Below, piece by piece: positions 20,782-28,597 of a stretch of DNA of 32,736 bases (position 1 is its first letter; each line of letters starts with the position of its first letter). The DNA is from a virus. A program made the position numbers and the translations under genes. Where the stretch lies: IMG/VR virus record IMGVR_UViG_3300013118_000326, positions 1 through 32,736 of that record; one strand, given 5' to 3'. Below the pieces are notes generated by a model. That model ran no database searches. It was not told the DNA's origin and was given only the letters and a program-made list of their open reading frames with translations.

Positions 20782-21663
20782 GCTGTTCCTTCATCTTCTG
20801 GAACTTCCGCGCCTCGATCTCGTTGCGAGTCGTGCGGATCACTTCAAACGCTTCCAGTAGCCGGGCCGGTGGAGGATCAAAGCCGTATTCTCGAAGGTAA
20901 CTTGCACCGTACTCTCGGACAGATCCCTCCAGGGAGACGGCCAGCCAGTCTTCTTCTTCGATGAGGCCGGCAGGGCATACGCCCAATTGCAGGCATATTC
21001 CGAAGTAGTCTCTGCGAGGCGAAAGACGCTTGAGGCGGGCCAGCTCTCCAAGCATCCGTGTTCGGTCCAGGCCAAGCTCCTCTGAAACTGGCGGGATGCG
21101 ATAGCCCTTCTCCGTTTCTTCTACTGTGGGGATTGCTACAGAGTCGTAGTGCTTGAGGCATTGCTTGCGGCGGCGGTCGTGCTGGAGGCCCTTGACTTCG
21201 CAGTAGTCGCAGGAGTAGGCCCATTCTCGGCGGTTAGGAAGCTCGCTCTCTCTAAACGCTGTCTCTACGAGGAGGGCGAGCCGGACACGTTTCCCAGGCC
21301 AAGGGCGTTAGCCCCCGCGACCTCGTTACTCACCGCGTCGCGCTCCATGATATCAAGGGCGTCTAGAAGTTCCTCGCGCTTGTCTGCCGTGAGTTCCTGG
21401 CCGTCCCTGAATATCTTCTTCACGCACTTCCGGCAGGCGGCGTACTGCTCGGCAAGAGTTTCCGCGATCACCTTATCTTCGTAGTACGCGCCCCAGCTTC
21501 CGCCCTCGTCATGTAGTCTGCCGGCACGGAAGCCCACGGCATTAGCGCGACGGGAGATCATTTCTCGTTCGATCCCCCGCAGTGCGTCGTCTATTTCAAA
21601 GCTGTACTCGCCAAGCGGCCATGACTTCCTGCCCTCGGGGGCTTCGATCTTGACTGTCTTCAA
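20768..21663 (-). CDS. Tail assembly chaperone fusion G-T by -1 frameshift, 298 aa
   Basis: A ribosome that slips back one base at GGGAAAC (21295-21289) leaves G after 125 residues and reads a further 173 codons to the stop at 20768. The -1 frame has no stop from 21307 down, and no proper start of its own with a ribosome site, so the T part can be made mainly through the frameshift. The T domain has a Cys pattern (YSCDYC, then KQCLKH) that could bind zinc, and a helical end rich in charge. In lambda and its relatives G and G-T bind the tape measure and the tube during tail assembly. The gene order here is identical. Confidence 0.85.
21265..21663 (-). CDS. Tail assembly chaperone G, 132 aa
   Basis: The zero-frame product. 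It is helical, with EIDDALRGIEREMISRRA and a CxxC pair (AACRKCVKKIF), and has the size of lambda G. The start is TTG at 21663 behind AAGGAGG; no ATG is close. Near its end, codons CTG-GGA-AAC contain the slip heptamer. The usual position, between tail tube and tape measure, supports the assignment. Confidence 0.83.
   Translation of the reverse strand: MKTVKIEAPEGRKSWPLGEYSFEIDDALRGIEREMISRRANAVGFRAGRLHDEGGSWGAYYEDKVIAETLAEQYAACRKCVKKIFRDGQELTADKREELLDALDIMERDAVSNEVAGANALGLGNVSGSPSS
21289..21295 (-). promoter_or_regulatory. Programmed -1 frameshift site GGGAAAC
   Basis: The heptamer is X-XXY-YYZ in the correct register for the G frame (G-GGA-AAC). It lies 8 codons before the G stop. The following bases are GC-rich and could slow the ribosome. 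The related lambda site is GGGAAAG. Confidence 0.88.
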
Positions 21664-21672
21664 GTGCCCTCC

Positions 21673-22749
21673 TTACGTTACCCAACTTCCATCGTCGGTG
21701 TTGTAGTAGAACTCCCACAGGTTGTCTGAGCCGTCCTGCACGGCCTCGAACTCCACCGTTGTGTAGAGCCGCGCTTCGCCCTCAAGTTGGGGGGGGTTGG
21801 TGATCCGGCAGTTCGGCAGGCTTATCTTCCAGTTCTCCGGGCCGTTGTTGCCGGGGGTCGCGTCCCAATCATTATGGATCGTGAGCGCGTTGAGATCCCC
21901 TGCCTCGAAATCGTCCCAGGCGACGGTGTCGAGGTCGATATCCCCGATCTTCCCGGTGATCTTCCATGTGGGCACGGTTAGATCCTGCGGATTGCGGTAT
22001 CCGTTATGCTCGCCAGAGACGGGGACTTCAAACCGCAGCTCCATGTCAATACCAGATCGCCCGCCGAGTGAGCCGAGCGAGTACGCCGTCAGCCATGACG
22101 GGCCGATGTCGGCGTGCAGGTAAGTCGTGGTCGGAGAGATCGTCATGCCGCTAGTCGTCACGTCGCCATAGAGCCCGCACTGCAACTCGGCAGACATCCT
22201 GACGGGCGAGCCGTCAGCGGGGATCTTGAACGTGAACGCCCGAGGGATCGCGCCGGACATATAGCGACCGGTGCTACCGGACTCCTGGCGGTCCTCCACG
22301 TAGATAAGCCGCTTACTGTCCGTGCCGCTGTTCGTAGTGCTTGAATAGCGGTAGGTGAACGGAACGCTGGGGCAGTCGAGCTGATAGCACGTCCCCGTTG
22401 AGCCCGCGCCGAGGGACGAGCCCTTACTGTTGCCGATCGCCACAAAGAGCCGCTTAAGGATGTCGAGGTTGAAGTTGAACTCAGGCAAAGTAATGCTCGG
22501 GTTGTAGGGCCGCTCCACGCTGCGCGGCACGTCCTGGCCAGTGGCCCCGCTTGTGCTGCTGATCGTGTACGGCTTGCCCAGCATCTTCATGGCCGGAGAT
22601 AGGTCATGCCCCGGATCGTAGGTAGGCGGCGAGTCCACAGGGACAAGCACGAACGCCTGCGCGCTGCCGGGGGCGCCGCCCTCGGTGGCGTTCTCACTGT
22701 CCTTCTGCCAGCCGAGGCCGTGAAGGGTCTGCGGTGTGGTAACGGCCAT
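21673..22749 (-). CDS. Tail tube-like protein 2, 358 aa
   Basis: A strand-rich protein with motifs shared with its upstream neighbour: AFTFKIPADGSPVRM (compare LTLTFPASGGPVKM), a middle block with an EVPVSGEHNGY segment, and NPPQLEGEARLYTTVEFEAVQ (compare LTPPSLEGEGIVQERAEFELL). Both sit between the tail terminator and the chaperones, the place of the major tail protein. They appear to be paralogues. One may be the main tube and the other a minor tube or tail-initiation protein. ATG at 22749, 10 bases after the neighbour's stop. Confidence 0.72.
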   Translation of the reverse strand: MAVTTPQTLHGLGWQKDSENATEGGAPGSAQAFVLVPVDSPPTYDPGHDLSPAMKMLGKPYTISSTSGATGQDVPRSVERPYNPSITLPEFNFNLDILKRLFVAIGNSKGSSLGAGSTGTCYQLDCPSVPFTYRYSSTTNSGTDSKRLIYVEDRQESGSTGRYMSGAIPRAFTFKIPADGSPVRMSAELQCGLYGDVTTSGMTISPTTTYLHADIGPSWLTAYSLGSLGGRSGIDMELRFEVPVSGEHNGYRNPQDLTVPTWKITGKIGDIDLDTVAWDDFEAGDLNALTIHNDWDATPGNNGPENWKISLPNCRITNPPQLEGEARLYTTVEFEAVQDGSDNLWEFYYNTDDGSWVT

Positions 22750-22759
22750 GTCGGGGCTC

Positions 22760-23764
22760 CTAGCTCAGAACGGAGTCGTAGAACTTGATTTCGTAGGGAT
22801 ACTCGGTCGTAGACCCAAGCAGTTCGAACTCGGCCCGCTCCTGCACGATGCCCTCGCCCTCGAGGCTCGGCGGCGTCAGGAGGCGTCCGTGCAGCTTGAT
22901 CGAATACTCCCCGATGGTATCCGGGGAGAGATTGTTGTAGATCAGAAGCTCCGCAAACGTGCCGCCCGTGTAGTCATCGGACAAGGCGTCCACGTCTGCC
23001 GCCGCATCCCACGGCCAGCCGAATGAGAACGAGCCGCCCCAGCGATGCACGATGATCTTGTAGGCGTCTTCCTCGCCCCTGCGGGTGACTACCAGCTCGG
23101 GCCGGAGGTTGATCGTCACATCGCCCTCGGGGTAGAAAAGCGTAGTGGAGTCTGGCGTGCCGTAGGAGAAGGCGAAGTCCGACGCGATAGCATCTGCCCC
23201 GGTTGTCTCAAGCGTGTACGTCCCGGCAGAGGCCACACTGTCTGCGCTAGTCAAGCCCACGAGATCGTAGCCCATCTTCACCGGCCCGCCACTAGCGGGG
23301 AAGGTCAGCGTGAGGTTGGAACACACGCACCCGCCGATGCGGTGGTCCTCGTCCGTCTCGCCGGTCTGGTGCTTGAGGCTGATCGTGTACGGCGTGTCCG
23401 TGGAGCCATTCGTGTAGACTGCGCCCGTGGCAGGGTAGCCGGAAGACGTGTCACCATGCCCGAGAGTGAAGACGTTCGTGGACTCGTCGCCCGGCGTGCC
23501 GTGCATGGAGGCCAAGAGATACTGAAGGAGCTGGGGGCTCAGATTGTGCGAGAAACCTGTTGCCCCCGGCATCTTCCCGATATCCACATACTCGTTGCTC
23601 CGCCCGTAGGGCACGCCCTGCATCTTCGGAGTATTGGCGTACTCCGTACCGAGGTTGAGAGTGATGAGGCCCTCTTGCGGGATCCCTTGGGACGGATCAA
23701 GGGCGGTGCCGTTCGTTTCTTCAAGTGCAATCCCGTATTCAGACTGCGCCACGTAGATAGCCAT
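22760..23764 (-). CDS. Tail tube-like protein 1, 334 aa
   Basis: A strand-rich protein opening MAIYVAQSEYGIALEETNGTA, with a middle block (ISLKHQTGETDEDHRIGGC, VCSNLTLTFPASGGPVKMGYDL) and the end PSLEGEGIVQERAEFELLG. This matches tail-tube proteins that recognise their own repeats. Compared with the usual lambda V size (about 250) it is somewhat long. See the downstream paralogue at 21673. Confidence 0.75.
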   Translation of the reverse strand: MAIYVAQSEYGIALEETNGTALDPSQGIPQEGLITLNLGTEYANTPKMQGVPYGRSNEYVDIGKMPGATGFSHNLSPQLLQYLLASMHGTPGDESTNVFTLGHGDTSSGYPATGAVYTNGSTDTPYTISLKHQTGETDEDHRIGGCVCSNLTLTFPASGGPVKMGYDLVGLTSADSVASAGTYTLETTGADAIASDFAFSYGTPDSTTLFYPEGDVTINLRPELVVTRRGEEDAYKIIVHRWGGSFSFGWPWDAAADVDALSDDYTGGTFAELLIYNNLSPDTIGEYSIKLHGRLLTPPSLEGEGIVQERAEFELLGSTTEYPYEIKFYDSVLS

Positions 23765-23767
23765 GAT

Positions 23768-23980
23768 CTAATCCTCTGAGGTTAGGGCCGTCTCTGACGG
23801 CATGGAATCCCAATGCTCGGTAGCGTCATCGAAGGAAGTTTGGAAGCTCGCGGCGGGGTGCCAGGTCAGCAACGCTTGCATTTCGGCGTCCGTGATTACA
23901 TCCGTTGCGCCTGCGGCAACCGTCGTGTCGCCGATCACGATTGCAATGGAGCCGTTGTTCGTGAACTGCTGCTGTCCCAT
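23768..23980 (-). CDS. Small protein between tail terminator and tube, 70 aa
   Basis: The product MGQQQFTNNGSIAIVIGDTTV... is strand-like at the start and acidic at the end (SFDDATEHWDSMPSETALTSED). It lies 1 base after the preceding gene and 3 bases before the next, so it is cotranslated. No family recognised. It could be a tail-joining or minor virion protein. Confidence 0.65.
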   Translation of the reverse strand: MGQQQFTNNGSIAIVIGDTTVAAGATDVITDAEMQALLTWHPAASFQTSFDDATEHWDSMPSETALTSED

Positions 23981-23981
23981 G

Positions 23982-24842
23982 CTAATACTCCATCTTGTAG
24001 CCGACGTATCTCAGGCTCGCGGCCAGGACGCCGGGGCCTAAGTCGTCGGGATCGCCGGGGGGATTCGCGGGCTCCAACTCTCCGTAGTAGATGTAGCTCG
24101 ACAGCTCGTTCGGCACGCCGGAGGGCCATAGCTCGGTGCGGATGTCCTCCATGAGCGTGTCGAGCGTTGATAGGCCTGGCTCCTCGCCGCTGCTCACTTG
24201 CGCCCGCGTCTTGACGTAGGCGCTGACTTGCACCGAGAGCTGCCTGCCGTTCCGCCCGAAGCCGCCACGGAAACCTTCCTCTGGCTCGATCTCCTCCGGG
24301 GAGTGAACCACCACCAGCTTGTCCCGCAGCTTGTTCTTAATGTAGGTGTTTCGCCGCGCCGGGTCGTCGCTCACGAGTAGCAGCACGTCATCGGGCGCGG
24401 TAGTCCACGAAGCGCCCTCGAGTTCCTGCTTAACATTCTGTGCGAAGTCAAACAGCATGTCGTGCCACCATTCGAGATAGTAAACGCCGGGGTTGTCCGA
24501 GCCGTCCGCGTCCTCCAGTGTGATCGTGCAGACTGCCGGGAGATCCGGGGCGTTCGGGAAGAAGGGCGGGTAGGTGCTCATCGGGTCGGTTGTCGTGTCC
24601 ACTACCAGCTCTACGTCTGTTGGGAAGTTGCCCGTGGTCTTGCCGTAGAAGATTTGATCCGTCAGCGCGCCATCGGTGAAGCCTTGAATGGCGACTTGCT
24701 CTCCGTCCGGGCCTACGGGGGAGACAAACACCTTGAGCCAGAACGGATCCCATCTGCCCGTGCCCTGAGTCAGCCCGTCCTGGCTGAACTCGATGAGGGG
24801 CTGAAAGCCGTACTCGCGGAAGATTTGGAGTTGACCGCTCAT
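23982..24842 (-). CDS. Tail terminator or related minor tail protein, 286 aa
   Basis: The C-terminal half has the order of a tail terminator: TYIKNKLRDKLVVVHSPEEIE, then RQLSVQVSAYVKTRAQ, then STLDTLMEDIRTELW and a final strand LAASLRYVGYKMEY. The N-terminal half (VAIQGFTDGALTDQIF, then PAVCTITLEDADGSDNPGVYYLEWWHDM) is an added domain, so the protein is longer than most terminators (about 130). Position between connector and tube supports it. Confidence 0.6.
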   Translation of the reverse strand: MSGQLQIFREYGFQPLIEFSQDGLTQGTGRWDPFWLKVFVSPVGPDGEQVAIQGFTDGALTDQIFYGKTTGNFPTDVELVVDTTTDPMSTYPPFFPNAPDLPAVCTITLEDADGSDNPGVYYLEWWHDMLFDFAQNVKQELEGASWTTAPDDVLLLVSDDPARRNTYIKNKLRDKLVVVHSPEEIEPEEGFRGGFGRNGRQLSVQVSAYVKTRAQVSSGEEPGLSTLDTLMEDIRTELWPSGVPNELSSYIYYGELEPANPPGDPDDLGPGVLAASLRYVGYKMEY

Positions 24843-24845
24843 CCA

Positions 24846-25292
24846 TCACAGCTTCTTAGGGCTCTTGTCTTTGACGCGCTTCCAGAAGTCCCCGAGGAAG
24901 CCGTCCGCGATCTCCCCGTGGAGCTTGTCATTCCAGCCAATCCGCAGCCTGTCGTCGTGCCTACTGGCCTTCTTCGCCTCCCGGCCCGATGCTCCGGCCC
25001 CGACTTGCACGAGCGTCTTCGTAGTGCGGATGCGCCGCCAGGAGCCGAACATATTGCCCCGCATGAACAGCACTCGGGCGGGGTTCCCGCCCTTGCGCTC
25101 CTTCGCCTTCTCGCTGGCGGGCTCGAGCGACTTGAACTCCACGCCATCCGCAAGGCCCCGCTGCGCGTTGTGGCTCTCGCGGATCTTCGTTGTCATCAAC
25201 TCCCCCGCTTCGGCCATGCTCGGCTTCAAGTCGTCGAGCTGCCTGGACAGGGAATTGAGCCAGGGCGTGATGTCCTCGCGTAGCTTAACCAA
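24846..25292 (-). CDS. Head closure or tail completion protein (gp10/gpG-like), 148 aa
   Basis: A helical N-terminal part (MVKLREDITPWLNSLSRQLDDLKPSMAEAGELM) leading to IRESHNAQRGLADGVEFKSL and SEKAKERKGGNPARVLFMRGNMFGS is like the Mu gpG/virion morphogenesis and HK97 gp10 families, which link head and tail. GTA or Mu proteins have a similar Lys/Arg-rich tail. ATG at 25292 overlaps the preceding stop by 8 bases. Confidence 0.68.
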   Translation of the reverse strand: MVKLREDITPWLNSLSRQLDDLKPSMAEAGELMTTKIRESHNAQRGLADGVEFKSLEPASEKAKERKGGNPARVLFMRGNMFGSWRRIRTTKTLVQVGAGASGREAKKASRHDDRLRIGWNDKLHGEIADGFLGDFWKRVKDKSPKKL

Positions 25293-26031
25293 GCTCGACT
25301 TCCACGGTATGAGGCGAGCCCGTCTTGGGCCGCGCCTCGTGGGATTCGCAGGTCACTGTGAAGTATTCGTTCTGCGTCCACGTCGGCCCGCTGCCGTCTA
25401 CGAAACGCACTTGCAGCCCGTACTCGACGTTCATCCAGTTCGTGCCCACAACCGTGATCGGAGACGAGGAAAGCGGCTCGTCGCCATCGCGCACGATAGA
25501 GAGAGTCAGATCCTCGCTCACCACGTCGCCGCCCGAGCTAGTGATCGTGAACAGGTACACGGCAGGCTCGGGCTTGAGGAAGCGCCCAGCGGTGTAGCGC
25601 ACCGACACGCTGCCGTCCGTGTTCGTGAACGTCTCCACCTTGAGCGGGATACTCATCTCGGGCGGGGTTACTTCGTCCTCGATTGCCGCGTGCGCCTGGC
25701 GCAATGCCTGCACATAGGACATGGCGCGGTGCCCGAACTTCGAGCCCGTGAATGTGAACCCGTCGTACTCGCCCGAGTAGAACTCATCCTCCTGCCCGAT
25801 CTGCTGCATGGCCACCATGTCAGCGGCCAGAAGTGACGTGATGCGGATCACCATCTGCGGCAAGGCTGCGTCGCTCTCGGGCTGTACTGGCGTCCGCATG
25901 ATCGGGGACAGCCAGGCGTCCGCGAGCTCCGTCGCTTCGTCGACCGTAGTGGTCTGATCCGCGCCAGCGGTTACGATGTCCCCCGCCTCGGGGAACACCT
26001 GGAGAACGTCAGCCCAGGCGCAATACGCCAT
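25285..26031 (-). CDS. Head-tail connector protein with added C-terminal domain, 248 aa
   Basis: The N-terminal 125 residues fit a connector of the gp6/DUF1320 type: YCAWADVLQVFPEAGDI, ATELADAWLSPIMRTP, ITSLLAADMVAMQQIG, FGHRAMSYVQALRQA. The C-terminal half is strand-rich and Ig-like (VSVRYTAGRF, VYLFTITSSGGD, VVGTNWMNVEYGLQVRF). The latter may decorate the neck. Position directly after capsid and its 41-aa neighbour fits. Confidence 0.7.
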   Translation of the reverse strand: MAYCAWADVLQVFPEAGDIVTAGADQTTTVDEATELADAWLSPIMRTPVQPESDAALPQMVIRITSLLAADMVAMQQIGQEDEFYSGEYDGFTFTGSKFGHRAMSYVQALRQAHAAIEDEVTPPEMSIPLKVETFTNTDGSVSVRYTAGRFLKPEPAVYLFTITSSGGDVVSEDLTLSIVRDGDEPLSSSPITVVGTNWMNVEYGLQVRFVDGSGPTWTQNEYFTVTCESHEARPKTGSPHTVEVELG

Positions 26032-26038
26032 GACTCAC

Positions 26039-26164
26039 CTACTGCGCGTCAAAGGAGGGGATCAGGATCGTGAACGTCAGCGTTGGTACGTCAAAGCTCG
26101 CATAGTAACTTTCGCATTGTAATCTCCTAAGAACCCCGCCGGCCAGAAGCCTTTTCAAATCCAT
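26039..26164 (-). CDS. Small ORF after the capsid gene, 41 aa
   Basis: ATG at 26164 has AAGGAG seven bases upstream. The product begins MDLKRLLAGG and ends in a hydrophobic strand pattern (VPTLTFTILIPSF). It lies between the capsid hairpin and the connector. Too short to place in a family; the frame upstream (to 26338) is capsid shadow. The strong ribosome site is the main support. Confidence 0.6.
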   Translation of the reverse strand: MDLKRLLAGGVLRRLQCESYYASFDVPTLTFTILIPSFDAQ

Positions 26165-26180
26165 GCTAGGGCTCCTTAAG

Positions 26181-26203
26181 CGGGGGGCGAAAGCCGCCCC
26201 CCG
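26181..26203 (-). terminator. GC hairpin after the capsid gene
   Basis: CGGGGGGCG (26181-26189) pairs with CGCCCCCCG (26195-26203), 9 bp, over a 5-base loop. It follows the capsid stop by 17 bases. There is no T-tract, so it may only lower transcription of the genes that follow or protect the capsid message. Confidence 0.55.
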
Positions 26204-26220
26204 TCTCAGGTTGAAGTCGC

Positions 26221-27087
26221 CTACTCGGCGTTGTAGATGGTGCCGACCCACGCGCCAGCGGTGCCGTTGATGCTGCGCGCAACGGCGACGCCGTAGAACG
26301 TGGAGTAGAGGTTGATGCCCCGGTACTCGGGTCGCCACTCGACGCCGACGTTCAGCTCAGTCCCAGAGCTATCACCGGGGAGGTTGACGGGCTTCCAGAT
26401 CCACTCAGCGCCGCGCTTCGCGTAGAAGTGCGTCTTTGTGGAGTAGGGAGCTACGTAGGTCTGGAATCCCGCGATGTTGCCGACGAAGTGTCCGCCAGTC
26501 GGGCCGGCCATGAGCGGCGATTCGTTACCAGCCGACACGAGCACGCCGCTGCTGGCGTACATGCTCGACCAGTCAGACGGGGCCAAACACATGAAGTACG
26601 GGCCAGGAGCCCCATCGGCTACGAGGTTCGCATACGCCTCGGCGGCGTGGTCAATGGTCATGGTGCCTTCGTGATCCACATCGTTGCCGGTGGCCGCTTC
26701 AATGGCAGTCTCTATGAGGGAGTCCACCTGCTTGGCGTAGGCGGTGGAGAACTCGTCGATGACGGCCCGCGTCGCGTCGGCGGCAGAGAACTGAATCACG
26801 CGATCCGACAGCGTGTAGTCGGATACGTAGGCGAGGACGGTCGCGCTCTGCGCGTCGATGTCCACAGTGCCGGGCGTAACCGCGTCGCCCTCGGTGTGAG
26901 CCGCGAAGGTAAGCGCGTCGATGGAGGGAAGCTCGATAGTCATGCCGGCGGCAGAGTGCTGCCGGTTGGTAGCGAGCGCCTTGTGAGTCGTCTTGAGTGA
27001 AGCCGACTCAATGATTTCGTTGGCAATCACGGTCGGGTTGAGTGCTACAGACCCGTCTCCGAAAGTGCCTAGCATGTCAAAAGCCAT
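26221..27087 (-). CDS. Major capsid protein, HK97 fold, 288 aa
   Basis: An HK97-like capsid. The N-terminal arm (ALNPTVIANEIIESASLKTTHKALATN) leads to an E-loop region (GMTIELPSIDALTFAAHTEGDAV), then a spine helix (ATRAVIDEFSTAYAKQVDSLIETAIEAATG), A-domain strands (PYFMCLAPSDWSSM) and a final strand block (GINLYSTFYGVAVARS). Length is typical. It follows the scaffold and precedes connectors. Confidence 0.92.
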   Translation of the reverse strand: MAFDMLGTFGDGSVALNPTVIANEIIESASLKTTHKALATNRQHSAAGMTIELPSIDALTFAAHTEGDAVTPGTVDIDAQSATVLAYVSDYTLSDRVIQFSAADATRAVIDEFSTAYAKQVDSLIETAIEAATGNDVDHEGTMTIDHAAEAYANLVADGAPGPYFMCLAPSDWSSMYASSGVLVSAGNESPLMAGPTGGHFVGNIAGFQTYVAPYSTKTHFYAKRGAEWIWKPVNLPGDSSGTELNVGVEWRPEYRGINLYSTFYGVAVARSINGTAGAWVGTIYNAE

Positions 27088-27107
27088 TACTGCTCCTTAC
27101 GGGCGGG

Positions 27108-27653
27108 CTAGCTATCGACAATCCTGCCGTCAAACATGGCCTTCATGATCTCCTCCCGGTGCTCTCGGTAGAACTCGGGGTCGGCGACCTGAGCCTGCGT
27201 GAATGTCTTGGGACTGCCGGGCTTGGGGGTTGACCCGCCGCCCATCTTCTCAGTCTTCTGCGCCTCAAGCACGCCAGCGTTGTAGGCATCCTGTGAAGCC
27301 TTCGCCTTCTGTAGGATCTCCTCCACGGGAGAAGCACTGTCGTCCTTGAGGAACACGTCGTTGATGCCCTGCTGCGCGGCGTCGCGCTGGATGGTCAAGG
27401 ACCGTCGCTCTGCTTCGAGTTCGGCCTTGTACTTCTCTTGCAGGGCGGTGAGTTCGTCCGCCGTCTTGGCTTCGGCCACTTCCTTCTGGCGCGCGGCTTC
27501 GGCCTGCCCCTCCTTCATCGTGGCGAGTTCCGCTTCTGCGGTCTTGCGCCGGTCACGTTCTTTGATGAGGTCGGGATACAGCGGGTTCTTGCTGGCCTCG
27601 CCGCCTTCAGCCTTCTGGCTCTCCGGCTGCGCGCTCGCTTTGTCTTCTGACAT
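27108..27653 (-). CDS. Scaffolding protein, 181 aa
   Basis: Acidic and Ala/Glu/Lys-rich with a long helix or coiled coil (residues about 30-100, LIKERDRRKTAEAELATMKEGQ... LTALQEKYKAELEAERR), ending in a hooked C-terminal helix (FYREHREEIMKAMFDGRIV). This is the standard scaffold form before the major capsid gene. ATG at 27653 has AGGAG at seven bases; the upstream extension lacks support. It begins 2 bases after the MuF-like stop. Confidence 0.82.
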   Translation of the reverse strand: MSEDKASAQPESQKAEGGEASKNPLYPDLIKERDRRKTAEAELATMKEGQAEAARQKEVAEAKTADELTALQEKYKAELEAERRSLTIQRDAAQQGINDVFLKDDSASPVEEILQKAKASQDAYNAGVLEAQKTEKMGGGSTPKPGSPKTFTQAQVADPEFYREHREEIMKAMFDGRIVDS

Positions 27654-27655
27654 CG

Positions 27656-28597
27656 CTAGGCTCCTAGTAGTTTCTGACGTTCCGACTCCTCGGCCTTCTG
27701 GACGACTCGCCGCTCGTCGGTTCCTGGCTTGGCCTTCATCGCCTGCTTCTGCTGCGCGTCTAGCCAAACTTCTCGCATGAAGATCACACTGCACTGGTCG
27801 TTCGGCCTCAGCGGGGGGAACCCCTGAAAGCCGTCACCGAAGTTATGCGTATTCCATTCGTCCTCAGACATCACAAGCCCATGACGGGCGAGGGAATCTT
27901 CTCCGCTGTTCAGCCCGAGGACAGATATCCACTTGTAGAGCCGCTTCGCCTCGTCCGGCTCTACCTCTTGTGTCGCTTCTCGATACGTCGCCTCTGTGAT
28001 CCTGCGGGGCTCAGTGCGCGCCATCATGCGCGCGCGCGTCTCGGCCTTGAGCGTCCTCGTGGGGAGTGACAGGTCTTCGATGTGGCCGGACTTCATGAGC
28101 TTGGCGCGGAGGGCGTCTTCGCCTGAGCCCTGGAGGATCTCCTGCGTAACCAGCTTGCGGAGTTCCATCACGCCGTCTGCGCCGAGGTTCTTAGCCGCGA
28201 GGTCGTAATGGTCCGTGGCCGCGCGCATCATGCTTGCCACGTCGCGGGACGTTGCCTTCAACACAGCCTGTTTGCCTGTCGCTTCGGCTACAGACTTAGC
28301 AAGCCGTAAGCGCCCCAGCTTCGCGGCCTGCGCGAAGTGCCGCCGCGCCTCGCGGGAGTAGGCGGACTCCGGGCCGAAGTGCTTGTCCGCGATCTTGAGT
28401 AGATCCACCTCTAGCCTGTCGGCTGCGCGCTTGAACTTCGTCTTGTCTCCGGTGGCGAGCAGTCTCAGGAATCGCTTTAGGCGCTTCTCCGTGGCGGCAT
28501 CCATGAGCTTGCCAGCCTTGGCCGCTATCTCCTCGAACTTGCCTTCAAGCTCCGCAAACCGGCGCATCTCGCCCTTATGCACGCTGTCTAAACTCAT
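27656..28597 (-). CDS. MuF-type head morphogenesis protein, 313 aa
   Basis: The N-terminal half is helical (FAELEGKFEEIAAKAGKLMDAATEKRL). From about residue 150 the MuF pattern appears: LSLPTRTLKAETRARMMARTE, EATYREATQEV, KWISVLGLN, RHGLVMSEDEWN, FQGFPPLRPNDQCSVIFM. These proteins sit in the head near the portal. The gene follows the portal by a 4-base ATGA overlap. Confidence 0.85.
   Translation of the reverse strand: MSLDSVHKGEMRRFAELEGKFEEIAAKAGKLMDAATEKRLKRFLRLLATGDKTKFKRAADRLEVDLLKIADKHFGPESAYSREARRHFAQAAKLGRLRLAKSVAEATGKQAVLKATSRDVASMMRAATDHYDLAAKNLGADGVMELRKLVTQEILQGSGEDALRAKLMKSGHIEDLSLPTRTLKAETRARMMARTEPRRITEATYREATQEVEPDEAKRLYKWISVLGLNSGEDSLARHGLVMSEDEWNTHNFGDGFQGFPPLRPNDQCSVIFMREVWLDAQQKQAMKAKPGTDERRVVQKAEESERQKLLGA

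Noticed and set aside
20877-21224. ORF of 115 codons on the minus strand after the chaperone gene
   Set aside because: Arg/Pro-rich composition typical of a shadow; the -1 frame that carries the T domain covers the same bases and explains them.
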